Part shown: positions 24,177 to 34,400 of the stretch, one piece after another
How positions within the stretch are numbered: the first letter of the stretch is position 1
Layout of the letters: each line of letters starts with the position of its first letter
Origin: a bacterium
GTDB taxonomy: Bacteria; Cyanobacteriota; Vampirovibrionia; Obscuribacterales; Obscuribacteraceae
DNA: 64,000 nucleotides
NCBI GenBank assembly: GCA_018062085.1
Contig: JAGOSY010000003.1
Location: 137,215-201,214, forward strand
Direction: 5' to 3'
Position numbers and translations under genes: made by a program
Notes under the pieces: generated by a model
The model's database searches: none
Seen by the model: only the letters and a program-made list of their open reading frames with translations
Told to the model about the DNA's origin: nothing

Positions 24177-26321
24177 TTACTCGTCTTCATCTTCATCGGC
24201 CTCTGGCAGACGTTCTTCATCCGCTTCGACATCTTCAGCATAAAACTCTTGTTCATCTTCTTGATCAAGAATTGAGGTCTCTCTTATTTCACCATCGTCA
24301 TATTGAGCTGCGTCTTCAGCAACCATTGGCAGCGAATCTCTTTTAGGAGAAGCACCTTTGGCCGATTTCACTGATTTAATGGAGTCTCCCTCCTCTTCAG
24401 TGGCAGGCTCCATTCCAGTTAATAGCGGCTTAGCCTTGGGCTTATTCTTCAGGTCTTGCATGAACGTAAATAGCTCAAGTGCTAGTTTTTTCGGAATACC
24501 TTCACAAGCTTCTATTTCTTCTAACGTGGCTGTCTTGATTTGCTCAAACGCTCCAAAATGATCAATTAGTTTCTTGCGCCGCTTGGCCCCCAGGCCTTTT
24601 AAGACATCTAACTGAGAGGCAATAACACGCTTGGCACGCAGCTTTCGGTGGAAAGTAACAGCAAAGCGGTGGGCCTCATCGCGCACGGCCTGTAACAAGT
24701 GCAGGGCCTCAGAGCGCCTTGGTATATAAACCGGCATTGAGCGATTGGGAAAGTAAATTTCTTCTTGCTTCTTCGCCAAACCAACAATAGAAAATTCGTG
24801 ATCGCCTGCTTTCAGTTCACCTAAATTAAGTTCACTAAGTGCTTCCATGGCAGCCCCTAGTTGACCTTTGCCACCATCAATAATAATCAGATCCGGAAAG
24901 GGTTTCTGTTCACGAAGTAGCCTGGCATAGCGCCTGCCCACAGCTTCTTTCATTGAAGCAAAGTCATTGGGCTCGCCTTCAACACTCTGTATTTTAAACA
25001 TGCGATACTCAGTCTTCTTTGGCTTGGCTGCTTCAAACGAGACCATACTGGCGACGTTATCGGTACCAGAAATATTTGAGATATCAAAGCACTCAATGCG
25101 GTTAGGTAACTTGTCTATGCCCAAGCCTTCTTTGAGAGCGGTGAGGGTGCGCTCTACTTTGGCGTCAAGCTGGGTGACCCGGTTAACCTCTTGGCCTAGA
25201 GAGTGCTCGGCATTTTTTATGGCCATGTCAACCAAATCGTTCTTGCCACCACGCTGCGGCACCAAAAGCTTCACTGCTATTTCGGCTTTGCCACTGACAA
25301 ATTCGCACAAAACATCCATGTCGCTCAGTTCATGCTGCAAGAGAATTGTTTGAGGAATCGCAACATCTTCACAAGCAGTATAGTACTGGTCGACAAAGGC
25401 CTGGTAGGCCTCATCCCAAGATGTCTTTTCGACTAATGGAATAGCAAAAGTTTCAGAGGCAATGAGCTTGCCTTCGCGCACTTTCATCAAGCAGACCGAC
25501 ATCATTTTTTCAGTGTGAGCCTCAGCAACAATATCGTGGCTGACTTTGTTGCTCTGGAAAAATACTTGTTGCTTTTCAATGACTGTTCGAAGAGCAACTA
25601 AGCGGTCGCGAATTTTTCCGGCTTGCTCAAACTCTAAATTGCCAGAAGCCTTCTCCATATCAGCTTTTAGCTGGTCGATAACTTCAGTTTGACGGCCGGC
25701 CAAAAACATTTCTACTTGTTTGACCATGCGATCATAGGGCTCAGGCTCTACTTTCTTTTGACATGGTGCCATGCAAAGACCAATATGAAAATTCATGCAT
25801 GGTCTGTCTTTAAAAAGCGGCGTTTTGCGCTGCCTCATCGGAAATACGCGCCGCAAGATGCGCATGGTTTCCCACATTTGACCGGCTTCGACATAAGGCC
25901 CGAATACCTTTGCTCTAGGGTTGTCTTTCTTAAAGCGCACAGGGTCGCGAATCATCACTAAGCGCGGAAAGGCTACATCATAGGTAATTGCCAACCAGGG
26001 ATAGCGCCTATCGTCTTTGAGCGACACGTTGTAGCGCGGCAGCTTCTGCCTAATTAAATTGGCTTCTAGTAAGAGCGCTTCTTTCTCAGAATTAGTGAGG
26101 ATAGTTTCAATGGTGGCAACCTTCGGTATCATCACGGCCAATTTAGGCCGCTCCCGCCACGAAATATCGGCCCAATAAGAGCGCACCCGCGAGCGCAAAC
26201 TAAGGGCCTTGCCAATATAAAGAATGTCGCCAAGCTCATCTTTGAATATGTAGCACCCTGGGCTATCAGGCAGCCCAGAGAGCTGTTTAACCAGATGCTC
26301 AGAGGGAGAGTATGCTTTCAT
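24177..26321 (-). CDS. uvrC: UvrABC system protein C (excision nuclease subunit)
   Basis: UvrC makes the 3' and 5' incisions in nucleotide excision repair. Visible domains are the GIY-YIG nuclease at about 15-95 (CYIFKDELGDILYIGKAL), a UVR motif near 205-240 that binds UvrB (EFEQAGKIRDRLVAL), the RNase H-like nuclease domain near 400-520 (ECFDISNISGTD, IIIDGGKGQLGAA) and C-terminal helix-hairpin-helices (LDVLKGLGAKRRKKLIDHFG). At 714 residues it is longer than the usual 600-620. The extra length is an acidic, low-complexity C-terminal tail rich in Asp/Glu. The start overlaps the end of radA by 23 nt, so the two DNA-repair genes form an operon. Confidence 0.95.
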   Translation of the reverse strand: MKAYSPSEHLVKQLSGLPDSPGCYIFKDELGDILYIGKALSLRSRVRSYWADISWRERPKLAVMIPKVATIETILTNSEKEALLLEANLIRQKLPRYNVSLKDDRRYPWLAITYDVAFPRLVMIRDPVRFKKDNPRAKVFGPYVEAGQMWETMRILRRVFPMRQRKTPLFKDRPCMNFHIGLCMAPCQKKVEPEPYDRMVKQVEMFLAGRQTEVIDQLKADMEKASGNLEFEQAGKIRDRLVALRTVIEKQQVFFQSNKVSHDIVAEAHTEKMMSVCLMKVREGKLIASETFAIPLVEKTSWDEAYQAFVDQYYTACEDVAIPQTILLQHELSDMDVLCEFVSGKAEIAVKLLVPQRGGKNDLVDMAIKNAEHSLGQEVNRVTQLDAKVERTLTALKEGLGIDKLPNRIECFDISNISGTDNVASMVSFEAAKPKKTEYRMFKIQSVEGEPNDFASMKEAVGRRYARLLREQKPFPDLIIIDGGKGQLGAAMEALSELNLGELKAGDHEFSIVGLAKKQEEIYFPNRSMPVYIPRRSEALHLLQAVRDEAHRFAVTFHRKLRAKRVIASQLDVLKGLGAKRRKKLIDHFGAFEQIKTATLEEIEACEGIPKKLALELFTFMQDLKNKPKAKPLLTGMEPATEEEGDSIKSVKSAKGASPKRDSLPMVAEDAAQYDDGEIRETSILDQEDEQEFYAEDVEADEERLPEADEDEDE

Positions 26322-27879
26322 CTTCTAATTGTTGACTGATTTCTCGGGAGTTTGCCAAAGTTTCTTCAGAAGTTATTTCAGAATATTTTTCAAAATTCTT
26401 CTTGGCCGAGTTGCTTTTGCCAGAAACTAAATTAGGAATAGCTTTCTGCAGAGCTTCAGAAATATTTTCTACACCAATTACTTCCATCCCCTTAGGAATA
26501 TTGCTTAAAGGAAGAGAAGCTTGGGGCACCAGTGCTTTCTTAAAGCCCAGGCGAGATGCTTCTTTCAGCCTCTGACCAAGATTCAAGACTGGTCGAATCT
26601 CACCAGTCAATCCAACTTCGCCAACAGCGACTAGACCTGGATCAATTGAGCGGTCTAAAAACGAAGTAGCAACTGCCAAAGCAATGCCGAGATCGCCTGC
26701 TGGATCACTAAAATCAAGGCCACCGACAATATTGACATAGACATCAAGGCGAGCAAGGTGAAGCCCAGCGCGCTTTTCTAGCACGGCAACAAGCTGCAAA
26801 AGACGGTTATAGTCCCAACCGTTAACTACTCTTCGAGGCGAGGGATTGGGTGTAGATACTGTTAGAGCTTGCACTTCCAGCAAAAGACTGCGACTGCCTT
26901 CGCCCCCAGCAATCACAGCTGTACCTGAGGGTGCTTGTTTTTGGCCCACTTTCGAAAGGCGGTCACCTAAAAATAAGGCGCTGGGATTATCAACTTCAGA
27001 GAGTCCTTCCTCTGACATTGAGAAAATCGCAAGTTCTGCAGTAGAGCCGAATCTATTTTTGACAGCACGAAGAATTCTTAATTGCCGAGTGCGATCGCCT
27101 TCAAACTGCAAAACCACATCGACCATGTGCTCTAAAACGCGGGGGCCGGCAATTGTGCCTTCTTTAGTGACATGACCAACCAATATGGTGGCGATATTCT
27201 TGCGCTTAGCGGCATGAATGAGAAGCTGGGTTCCTTCCCGAACCTGGCTTACCGAACCAGCAGCACTAGCAATTTCAGGGTGATATACAGATTGAATACT
27301 ATCGACTACACAGACAGCCGAATCGCTGGCTAACATCATTTCCGCAGCGTTGACAACATTTTGCTCAGCGGCTACCAGCACATTGTCGGAGGTGACGCCC
27401 AAACGCCCAGCCCGAAGACTTACTTGAGCAGCAGATTCTTCACCAGTAATGTAAAGAATTTGATGGTTGCGGGAGAGATTTTTTGCTACCTGCATGAGCA
27501 AAGTTGATTTGCCCACACCTGGGTCTCCGGCAATCAGTATGACCGAACCAGGCATGAGGCCGCCGCCCAAAACTTCATCTAGACCAGCCATGCCGGTCTC
27601 AAGCCGACCAGATTCATCAGTATCAATTTGGGAGAGCGGCAACGCTTTATTGGCTTGTCCACTGGTCTGTCCGTTTGGGCCGTTGGAACCATTGGGGCCA
27701 CCTAGCCCACTCGAAACAGCAGCAAGTCTTGCGGCAAAACCCTTTTTAGCGCTCTCATCTTCTGGCGCTAGCTCTTCGACAAATGAATTCCAATTGCCAC
27801 ATTCAGTACAGCGTCCCATTGAACGCGAACTCTGAAAGCCGCATTGCTGGCAAACCCAGCGCGATTTCCCCTTAGCCAT
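26299..27879 (-). CDS. radA: DNA repair protein RadA (Sms)
   Basis: RadA is a RecA-like ATPase and helicase that promotes branch migration during recombinational repair. The 526-residue protein has an N-terminal C4 zinc finger (CQQC and CTEC), Walker A GDPGVGKSTL near residue 118, the RadA-specific KNRFGS motif near 270, and a Lon-protease-like C-terminal domain with VGEVGLTGEIRPV. A Gly/Asn/Pro-rich linker (GGPNGSNGPNGQ) and a C-terminal tail of about 50 residues exceed the usual 450-460 residues. It is divergently oriented from the small exported protein gene. Confidence 0.95.
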   Translation of the reverse strand: MAKGKSRWVCQQCGFQSSRSMGRCTECGNWNSFVEELAPEDESAKKGFAARLAAVSSGLGGPNGSNGPNGQTSGQANKALPLSQIDTDESGRLETGMAGLDEVLGGGLMPGSVILIAGDPGVGKSTLLMQVAKNLSRNHQILYITGEESAAQVSLRAGRLGVTSDNVLVAAEQNVVNAAEMMLASDSAVCVVDSIQSVYHPEIASAAGSVSQVREGTQLLIHAAKRKNIATILVGHVTKEGTIAGPRVLEHMVDVVLQFEGDRTRQLRILRAVKNRFGSTAELAIFSMSEEGLSEVDNPSALFLGDRLSKVGQKQAPSGTAVIAGGEGSRSLLLEVQALTVSTPNPSPRRVVNGWDYNRLLQLVAVLEKRAGLHLARLDVYVNIVGGLDFSDPAGDLGIALAVATSFLDRSIDPGLVAVGEVGLTGEIRPVLNLGQRLKEASRLGFKKALVPQASLPLSNIPKGMEVIGVENISEALQKAIPNLVSGKSNSAKKNFEKYSEITSEETLANSREISQQLEDESILSL

Positions 27880-27989
27880 GCAAAACTAATCCCTCATTCT
27901 AAGCCAACATTTTAACGCTAATCAAAGGCGTCTACTCTATACTGGCTGCTTGTTCGCCTAGACCTTAAGAGTTAGTGGAGGAATAAAGC

Positions 27990-28274
27990 ATGTCAAGCAT
28001 TATTATAGCCAGCCTAAGCTCAGCACTTCTTATGGGTGCCGCGCAGCTCGCTACGTTGACAAGCGCCAATAGTCTTGAGCCAAATGGCCAAGCGCCAAAG
28101 CTTGTTCCTCTACAAAAATATGGCGGCGACCCCCACGGCCCAGATCCACATGGCGATGATCCACGCGACGAGCAGCACGACCCCGACCTACCGGCCAACC
28201 AAGATCGCAGCAAAGGCAAAGCGCCCAAAGACGTATACGGCGGCCAGTATCCTAACGGTCAGGCCCCCTACTAA
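27990..28274 (+). CDS. Small exported His/Asp/Pro-rich protein
   Basis: This 94-residue protein starts at an ATG with a GGAGGA site. A signal peptide (MSSIIIASLSSALLMGAAQL) is followed by a hydrophilic chain with repeats such as GGDPHGPDPHGDDP and a GGQYPNGQAPY end. The clustered His and Asp could bind metal, but no family was recognised. The stop lies 10 nt before lgt, so the two are probably co-transcribed. Confidence 0.6.
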   Translation: MSSIIIASLSSALLMGAAQLATLTSANSLEPNGQAPKLVPLQKYGGDPHGPDPHGDDPRDEQHDPDLPANQDRSKGKAPKDVYGGQYPNGQAPY

Positions 28275-28284
28275 CTAATAACTC

Positions 28285-29085
28285 ATGGTATTTCAATCAC
28301 CCGGCCCCATACTCTGCCAGCTAGGCCCGCTCACCGTGCGCTGGTATGGGGTGATGATTGCTGCCGGTTTTATGCTCACTGTTTTTGCCTCGCTCAAAAT
28401 GTGCAAAGCTCGCGGGCTAGACGGCGACAAGCTAATCAATCTATCTCTTATCTGTTTTATAGCTGGTGTATTGGGTGCCAGGCTCTACTATGCAGCTCTC
28501 AATCCTAGCTATTTTCTGCTTCATCCAGGAGAGATTCTCGCTACCTGGAAAGGCGGGTTATCTATTCATGGTGGCCTTATTGGTGGCATCATCGCCGCCT
28601 ATTTTTATCTCAAAAAAGAGAAGCTGCCAATTCTTGCCTATGCCGACATCCTATTTGCCTCTATGCCCTTGGCGCAAGCAGTAGGACGCTGGGGCAATTT
28701 TTTCAATTCAGAAGCCTTTGGCCATCCCGTTGGCGACGATTTTTTCCTCAAACTCTTTATTCCGGTTGACTCAAGACCGATGGAGTTCAGAACTTTCAGT
28801 TACTTCCACCCAACTTTTCTGTATGAGAGCATCTGGAACCTCGGACTCTTCCTATTGCTCTACTTCGGCATTGCCCCTAAAGCTAGCAAATATCCCGGAA
28901 TGACAAGCTGCACCTACCTTGCTGGCTATTCACTAGGTCGAGTGCTGATTGAGCCACTGCGAGTTGACAGCATTGCCAACTATATGAATATTCCTATTCC
29001 GCTTTTGGTCAGCGCAGGTACAATGGGTATAGCCTTGTGCGTAATGCTGAGGATTTACCTGAAAAATGTCGGTAACACAGACTGA
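28285..29085 (+). CDS. lgt: Phosphatidylglycerol-prolipoprotein diacylglyceryl transferase
   Basis: Lgt transfers diacylglycerol from phosphatidylglycerol to the lipobox cysteine of prolipoproteins, the first step of lipoprotein maturation in the inner membrane. The 266-residue protein has about seven hydrophobic segments and the family motifs LTVRWYGVMIAAGF near the N-terminus, the catalytic-loop GGLSIHGGLIGG, the signature GRWGNFFNSEAFG and the later YESIWNLGLF. Length and motifs are normal. The last 20 nt overlap the start of the next exported-protein gene. The parvulin lipoprotein in this window is a plausible substrate. Confidence 0.95.
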   Translation: MVFQSPGPILCQLGPLTVRWYGVMIAAGFMLTVFASLKMCKARGLDGDKLINLSLICFIAGVLGARLYYAALNPSYFLLHPGEILATWKGGLSIHGGLIGGIIAAYFYLKKEKLPILAYADILFASMPLAQAVGRWGNFFNSEAFGHPVGDDFFLKLFIPVDSRPMEFRTFSYFHPTFLYESIWNLGLFLLLYFGIAPKASKYPGMTSCTYLAGYSLGRVLIEPLRVDSIANYMNIPIPLLVSAGTMGIALCVMLRIYLKNVGNTD

Positions 29086-29929
29086 TTACTTTTCATTCCT
29101 AGCAAAGTTTTTGCTATCTCTTTCTGCGTGCTGCACCTCACTAGTTTCTACTATTATTGAAGCTCCACCTGCTAGAGCAGAAAAAGCCTTAAGGCTTACC
29201 CAGACTCACAACGTTATGGGTAATAGTGTGATGACCTTCAATAGCAACGGAATGCGGCTAGAAAATACCAGCGGCCTCAAATATACCGTTGTTGCTAAAG
29301 CACCAGATTGGCGTGTCACAGTTTTTCGCAACGACGACAAAAGCTACTACAGCCAAAGCCTGAAAGAATTTGAACAAGCAGGGCTTTTATCAGGCTTTGT
29401 GCTGGTAATTAGAGACCGCAATATTGTAGACAAACGTAATGAGAAGTTTAGAGTCACCACCTTTGACTTTTACGGACAAAAAATAGTGCGTATGACTGGC
29501 AAAGAAAAAATGCTCAAATATATGCCACTGAAGCAAAATGTGCCTGAATTAGAAAGACTAGACTATGCCATTTTCAAACAACCGACCAATGGTGGCATTG
29601 CCATTGGCTACCAAACAACTCACGGCGGGCGAGATTACATTACCGGTATGAACAATGCTGGACGAAGACAAATCCATCTTGAGACTTCGAAGATTGAAGA
29701 AATAGATGTTTCACCAAGCTTTTTCAAAGCACCAAGTGGTTATAAGCTAGCAAAGTCTATAGGCGAGGTTGTAACTGCTGCCAATACACGAGCTGAGGAC
29801 GCCGACTATCAAGAACTATTCGACAGCCCCCGCGGCAGCAACACTGGCAAGCAGAGCAACACAGAAAGACAGGGCAACCCCAGCAAGCAGAGCAATTCAA
29901 ATTCTCAGTTAAAAGCCAGGTCGCATTAG
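29066..29929 (+). CDS. Exported protein of unknown function, tandem paralogue 1
   Basis: This is a 287-residue protein with a signal peptide (FLAKFLLSLSACCTSLVSTI, cleaved near PARA|EKA). The mature domain of about 200 residues shares ordered motifs with the next gene: MENTS-like LENTSGL, APDWRVTVFRNDDKSY, QAGLLSGF, PTNGGIAIGY, TSKIEEIDVSPSFFKAPSGYK. This looks like one compact beta-rich domain. A disordered Ser/Asn/Gln-rich tail follows (SNTGKQSNTERQGN). No known family was recognised. It overlaps lgt by 20 nt and ends one codon before its paralogue starts. Confidence 0.65.
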   Translation: MSVTQTDYFSFLAKFLLSLSACCTSLVSTIIEAPPARAEKALRLTQTHNVMGNSVMTFNSNGMRLENTSGLKYTVVAKAPDWRVTVFRNDDKSYYSQSLKEFEQAGLLSGFVLVIRDRNIVDKRNEKFRVTTFDFYGQKIVRMTGKEKMLKYMPLKQNVPELERLDYAIFKQPTNGGIAIGYQTTHGGRDYITGMNNAGRRQIHLETSKIEEIDVSPSFFKAPSGYKLAKSIGEVVTAANTRAEDADYQELFDSPRGSNTGKQSNTERQGNPSKQSNSNSQLKARSH

Positions 29930-30694
29930 ATGGCGCTACGTTTAGGATTTGGAGCAATATCATTTTGTCTGTACTTGCTTCTTCTTGGGCTTCTTGTTAG
30001 ATCAGCTGACCAAGCCCTTGGCGCTCAACCAAAACCAGCCGGAAAAACAATACCGGCCATTCGCATCAGTCAATCACACTACTTTATGGGCTCAAAACAA
30101 GTCACGATTGCTCCCGATGCCATTTGCATAGAAAATACCTCACAGTTGCGATTTGTATTAGTTTCTAGAGCACCAGACTGGAAAGTTACTGTTTTTCGCC
30201 TAGATGACAAAACCTATTTCACAGAAGATTTGAAGACCTTCCAAGATACAGGGCTGTTGTCAGACTTTCTAATTGGCAGAAAAGAGCGAATGGTACTAGA
30301 CCGCCCACTAAGGGCATCAACAATGTTGCTTAACGGCTTCAAAATTGAGCGCCTCACTTCACCATGGACTACCATGAAATTTATGAAACTTGATGGCGTA
30401 GCCTCTCCCGCAATTGAAAAAATACTCTATGCCGCATATAAGCTACCTACTAATGGTGGCATTCCCCTAGCGTATACTGGCACTCACGGAAGGGCAGATT
30501 TCATAACAGGCATGCAAAACAAAGGTAGACGAGAAACCAACCTCGATACAAGCAAAATCGAAAAAGTCTCGGTGGCACCTAGTTTCTTTTCACCTCCATC
30601 AGGCCTTAAAAGAGCTGCTTCCCTAAGAGATGTGGTATCAGGGCACACCAACCGCAAGAAGGGCGACGCCGTAGACATAATGCTCGATAAGTAA
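29930..30694 (+). CDS. Exported protein of unknown function, tandem paralogue 2
   Basis: This is a 254-residue protein with a signal peptide (ISFCLYLLLLGLLVRSADQA). The domain repeats the pattern of the preceding gene: IENTSQLRFV, APDWKVTVFRLDDKTY, DTGLLSDF, LPTNGGIPLAY, TSKIEKVSVAPSFFSPPSGLK. It lacks the long disordered tail. Its ATG begins directly after the preceding stop, so translation is coupled. A direct end-to-end junction with the convergent gene follows. Function is unknown; the strongly conserved APDW and PTNGGI patches are the best candidates for a binding site. Confidence 0.65.
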   Translation: MALRLGFGAISFCLYLLLLGLLVRSADQALGAQPKPAGKTIPAIRISQSHYFMGSKQVTIAPDAICIENTSQLRFVLVSRAPDWKVTVFRLDDKTYFTEDLKTFQDTGLLSDFLIGRKERMVLDRPLRASTMLLNGFKIERLTSPWTTMKFMKLDGVASPAIEKILYAAYKLPTNGGIPLAYTGTHGRADFITGMQNKGRRETNLDTSKIEKVSVAPSFFSPPSGLKRAASLRDVVSGHTNRKKGDAVDIMLDK

Positions 30695-31330
30695 CTAGCC
30701 GAAAATACCGGCTTCTAGCTTGACCGATCTTATATCTAAACAATTTGACATAGGTGCGCCAAGAGCAGAAAGCACGTCTTCTCCACCTTCCAGAAGGCCT
30801 GTTCCCATAAAGTGCCGACGCATAGTGCCATCAATTTGCGAAAGCACAAGCTCGCGACGAATGCCACTATTCATAGTGCTAAATTTGACACAGGCTTCAT
30901 CGCTAAAAAGCACTTCTTCGTATTCTTCAAAGTCTTCAAACTGCCCAGTAGCAACAATTTCATCAGGCGGATAGAAGAGATACTGAGGAACAATTACTAA
31001 ACTTTGGATAACACCCTCAATATCAGCCAGAGCATCAAACACCATAACGTAATCGCGGGTTTTAGTTTTTGTTTCAGCACCAGGGCTGTCAAGGCGCATA
31101 GTTACTGATGATCCCGAAGAACTAGCTAACAGTTCGCCGCTCATCAATTCGGCTGCGGGATCATCTTTGACCTGCCGCCATGTCAATTTGAACTGCTTGG
31201 TGCGCTCAAACTCGGTCTGATACTCAAGGCATAACGGCCCAGAAGAGTTATAAAAAGAGCCTTGGTCACTGTAGGTGCGACATTGATTGTAGGTCTTCAA
31301 CATCCTTTTTATAGGTTCAGCTAGTAGCAC
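30695..31330 (-). CDS. Hypothetical protein, no recognised family
   Basis: This is a 211-residue protein without a convincing signal peptide or membrane segment. It is rich in alternating hydrophobic and acidic residues (QSLVIVPQYLFYPPDEIVATGQFEDFEEYEE) and probably beta-strand dominated. A lipoprotein-carrier-like fold (LolA/DUF2092 style) is possible but not shown. A Ser-rich loop (LASSSGSSVTM) lies near residue 70. It sits between two oppositely oriented groups and abuts the stop of the preceding plus-strand gene exactly. Confidence 0.5.
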   Translation of the reverse strand: MLLAEPIKRMLKTYNQCRTYSDQGSFYNSSGPLCLEYQTEFERTKQFKLTWRQVKDDPAAELMSGELLASSSGSSVTMRLDSPGAETKTKTRDYVMVFDALADIEGVIQSLVIVPQYLFYPPDEIVATGQFEDFEEYEEVLFSDEACVKFSTMNSGIRRELVLSQIDGTMRRHFMGTGLLEGGEDVLSALGAPMSNCLDIRSVKLEAGIFG

Positions 31331-31432
31331 GAGATTCTCTTTTGGTTACGGTTAGGTCTAACTGGCAGCTAGTTCTTGTGTCCAGCTTCTTGCAACTTAC
31401 ATTGTCTTGCTGCAATAGCTTGATTTAAACAT

Positions 31433-34400
31433 CTACTTGCGACCAGGGGCAAGCAACTTCAAGCGCTCTTTCACAGCAGCCATATTGCCATTATTGGCTG
31501 GAGCTGTGCGCACAAAGCGTTGATATTCTTCAATGGCCTTAGCTGGAAGTTTCAAGGCCTCGTAGACAGTGCCAAGATAGTAGTAGGTATCAACCAACGT
31601 TTTATCAAGAGCCAGAGCTCTTGTGTATTCGCTCAGGGCCTTCTGATTGTTGCCTTGAGCCTGATAAGCCGTACCTAAATAGCTATGAGTGGTGCCGTCA
31701 TCTGAGATCTTCAGGGCCGCTTCGTAATCGGCGATAGCACCAACCAAATCGAACTTACCAGCAGCATCAGGCTTGGTCTGCTTCTCGATAGCAGAATTTA
31801 CCAAAGGTGATGCCTTGCTCTGCTTCATCTGCACAGCTAACTGCTTGTAAGCAGGCTCAGCTGGGTTGATTTGACTGGCTTTTTGATAAGCGGCCAAAGC
31901 ATTGTCAAAGTCTTCTTTGGCCTGATAGCAAGTACCCATACTGTAGTAGTAGCCAGCTTCATTTGGCGTAGCAGCAATTGCTTCTTTGTATTTAGCAATG
32001 GCTTCGTCATACTTCTGAGCTTTCTGCAATTCAACAGCTTCAGTGTAGGCACCAGAGGCAGCAGTCGAGGCCTTCACTTGAGCCTGTGTCGAGAGCTTTT
32101 GAGCAGAGGCTGGATTAGCTTTCAGCCTCGCCAGTCTTGCCTTAGCGTCTCCGGCATAGGTACCGGTAGGTTTAGCAGCTACATACTTGCCATAGTCAGA
32201 AAGGGCAATTGGCACCTGGCCATTGTTCTCATCAATCAAGCCCATGAAGTACCAGTTGTCTGATTCACCTTTAGGATCTTGATCAATTGCTTTTTGATAG
32301 TTAGCTTTGGCTTTGTTGAAGTCATCAATTGCTTGGTAGGCTCCAGCCAAGTTGGTGTAGCCGTGGGCATTTTGTGGATAGAGAGCCAGGCCTTTCTCGT
32401 ATAGAGGAATAGCACCAGCAGGGTCGCCGCCACTGTGTTTGGCCACAGCCTGATCCATAATTGGAGTCGCTTGGGCCAGTTGAGCTGAGGCTAAGGCTTG
32501 CTTGAACTGATCAACTTGATTGGCTGGAGCTTTAGCAATGGCTTCTTTGTACTTAGTGATGGCACTATCAAAGTCGCCTTTAGCTTGGTAGCAAGTGGCT
32601 AGTGCGTAGACATAAGCAGGCTCTTTCGGTTGCATTGAAATTGCTTGCTGATAAAGCGCGATTGCACCGTCGTAGTCAGTGGCTTCTTGCATCTTAACGG
32701 CTTTGGTATAAGCATCACTGGCAGCCTGAGCGTTCTTCACATCGGTGGTGGTGGCAAGTTTTTGCACAGCACCAGGGTTTGTCTGCAAAGCAGCCATGCG
32801 AGCTTTAGCGGAAGCTACATACTGACCGCTTGGTGCCTTCTGGCAATATTGTGAGTAGTGGCCAACAGCGGCAGACGCTTGATTATTGTTCTCTTCAATT
32901 TGAGCCATAAAGAACAAGCAATCAACGCAACCTTTAGGGTCATACTGGAAGGCTTTTTGATAAGCAGTATAGGCACCTTGGAAGTTATCTGAAGCTTGGT
33001 AAGCAACGCCCAAGTTCATATAGATTGAGCCGTTATCAGTGTCTAGTTGCAGGGCCTGATTGTAGGCATCAATCGCTCCGGCAATGTCGCCAGCAGTCTG
33101 CTTGTCGTAAGCTTGCTTAACCAGTGGGCCAGCTTTTAGAACCGTGGCGTCTTTGATTGCCTTCTTATAGTCTTCATTGGCAGGCATCATGTTTGATGCT
33201 AAGCGATAAGAAGCCAAAGCCTGGTCGAGGTCACCTTTCTGCTGATAAGCCGTACCGATGGCATATTTGAAATCAGCATTTTGCGGCTGTATTTCAATGG
33301 CTTTTGAGTAGAGAGCAATGGCCTGGTCGTATTGACCAGAGCGCTGCAAATCAACAGCCTTAGCGTAAGAGTCGGTGGCTTCTTTATCGCGAGCAAGGTC
33401 AGATTCAGATTTGATCTTGATGCAATCACTTGGATTTTTGCTCAAAGCAGCAAAGCGAGCATTAGCTTGAGTCAGATACGGACCAGCCTTAGCCTTGTTT
33501 GTATACTGCTGGTATTCGCCCCGCGCTTGCGCACCATTACCAGCGTTTTCATCGATTGTAGCGATAAAGTACAAACTGTCTGGCTGACTGGCTGGATCAA
33601 CCTCGATGTTCTTAGTATAAGAACGACGAGCACCCGCATAGTCTTGAGCGGCGTACTGAGCCGAGGCCATGTTATACCAGAGGTTGGCATTGTTCGGCAC
33701 TATATCTAGAGCTTGTTGATAGAGAGTAATGGCACTGGCATAATCTTTTGCTTGGTGCTTAGCCACAGCATTGTTGATGATTGGCTGCACTTTCATGTCT
33801 TTGACCTTGGTCAAAGAATCTTGGTAGCTCTTGTTTTTAGGATCTAAGTTAATGGCCATGTTGTACTCAACAATGGCATTGTCATAGTCTTTCTTGAGCT
33901 GATAGGCAGCGCCAATGTTGAAGTGAACAGCTGGATCGTTGGCGTCGGTCTTGAGCAGCTCTTGATACTTCTGAATGGCACCATCGTAGTTGCCAGCCTT
34001 GAAGAGAGCATCTGCAGCAGCAGAGAGATCGCCCACAGCTTTGTCTTTTTGCTCAGTAGTGGCAGTCTTAATACCTTGCGATGCCGCTTGGTTAGAGCCA
34101 TCAAGCTGGAGCGCCTGCTGGTAGCTGTTGATAGCATTGGTGTAATCGCCAGTTGCCTGGAAAGCAGTACCCATGTTTGTGAGAATTTGTGAGCGTTGTT
34201 TTGGATCTTGGCTCAGACCAAGGGCTCGTTTATAAGAATCGAGAGCTGGGCCATATTGCTTGCGGCCTTGCAAATCAACACCCATGTCGATGTACTTGCT
34301 AATTTGTTGCGATGCGCGAGCTGCTGGCAAGGCAGCCAGAAGTTTTTCAGCAATGGCATTGCGCCGACCAGGAGAAAGTGAAATCGCAAGCTTGTACTCA

